In this document: positions 43,582 through 43,591 of the stretch, one piece after another | How positions within the stretch are numbered: the stretch's first letter is position 1 | How the letters are laid out: each line of letters begins with the position of its first letter | Made by a program: the position numbers and the translations under genes | From: Hellea sp. | Lineage (GTDB): Bacteria > Pseudomonadota > Alphaproteobacteria > Caulobacterales > Maricaulaceae | Length of the DNA: 43,591 nucleotides | Reading direction: 5' to 3' | Assembly: GCA_020628425.1 (NCBI GenBank) | Contig: JAHDEZ010000021.1 | Span: forward strand, 1 to 43,591 | The notes under the pieces: generated by a model | The model's database searches: none | What the model saw: the letters and a program-made list of their open reading frames with translations, nothing else | Told to the model about the DNA's origin: nothing

Positions 43582-43591
43582 AATGGCCTCC

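Noticed and set aside
1-43591. CRISPR array, tRNA, rRNA, insertion sequence or attachment site
   Set aside because: No regularly spaced direct repeats, no tRNA-like cloverleaf, no transposase or integrase motif and no duplicated target sites were seen on either strand.

Overview
The window is ordinary chromosomal DNA of an alphaproteobacterium, about 50% GC by eye. Gene content and order (dapF/mtaB/ftsY; mutS-glnD-murJ-trpS; nfuA-tsaB-rimI-fur-fabI; rpsM-rpsK-rpoA-rplQ), the alphaproteobacterial type of Fur, and many lipoproteins suggest a marine, stalked-type lineage (Maricaulales/Hyphomonadaceae or relatives). That placement is inference. I found no tRNA, rRNA, CRISPR array, transposase, prophage or plasmid gene.

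Layout. 1-3166: ftsY (only its 5' end), mtaB and dapF on the minus strand, split by a plus-strand SAM methyltransferase and a palindromic repeat that supplies its stop codon. 3294-12396: a prolyl oligopeptidase lipoprotein, a 626-base gene-poor stretch with two families of palindromic repeats, a conserved hypothetical, a dicarboxylate/amino-acid symporter, a SlyD-like isomerase, a C39-like lipoprotein, a modular Cys-rich secreted protein, an AT-rich coiled-coil lipoprotein and a SnoaL-like protein. 12490-25876: comM, a PAS-linker-receiver protein, an AmpG-like transporter, then the housekeeping run mutS, glnD, murJ, trpS and a PCuAC-like copper chaperone. 25879-27733: two tandem M48 metalloprotease lipoproteins. 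27850-30782: nfuA, tsaB, rimI, fur, fabI. 30786-32585: a methyltransferase and a ketopantoate-reductase-like enzyme. 32655-33625: the iron-storage pair bfd and bfr with a Fur-box promoter, a probable leaderless start, a hairpin over the bfr ribosome binding site and a strong terminator. 33698-41074: a thioesterase, a BlaI/M56 regulator pair with a visible operator, a secreted hypothetical, a class V aminotransferase fold enzyme, a CcmI-like TPR protein, a one-TM hypothetical and a delta-class carbonic anhydrase. 41227-43591: the 3' end of the ribosomal alpha operon (rpsM, rpsK, rpoA, rplQ) and its terminator.

How genes work together. nfuA (Fe-S carrier), fur (iron sensor), bfd and bfr (iron release and storage) are all within 6 kb, and the bfd promoter is overlapped by a Fur-type palindrome, so an iron-response circuit can be drawn from the sequence. 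glnD, murJ, mutS and trpS are compact and probably partly co-transcribed. BlaI and the M56 protease form a signal-transduction pair, but the M56 sensor domain is not a penicillin-binding domain.

The best candidates for something new are the bfd/bfr control region, the M56 protein with a repeated acidic sensor domain, the secreted protein with a duplicated W-x-[DE]-Y module, the kinase-less PAS-receiver protein and the repeat-associated insertion between dapF and mtaB. I did not find clear evidence of a wholly new multi-gene system such as a defence island or a new secretion cluster.
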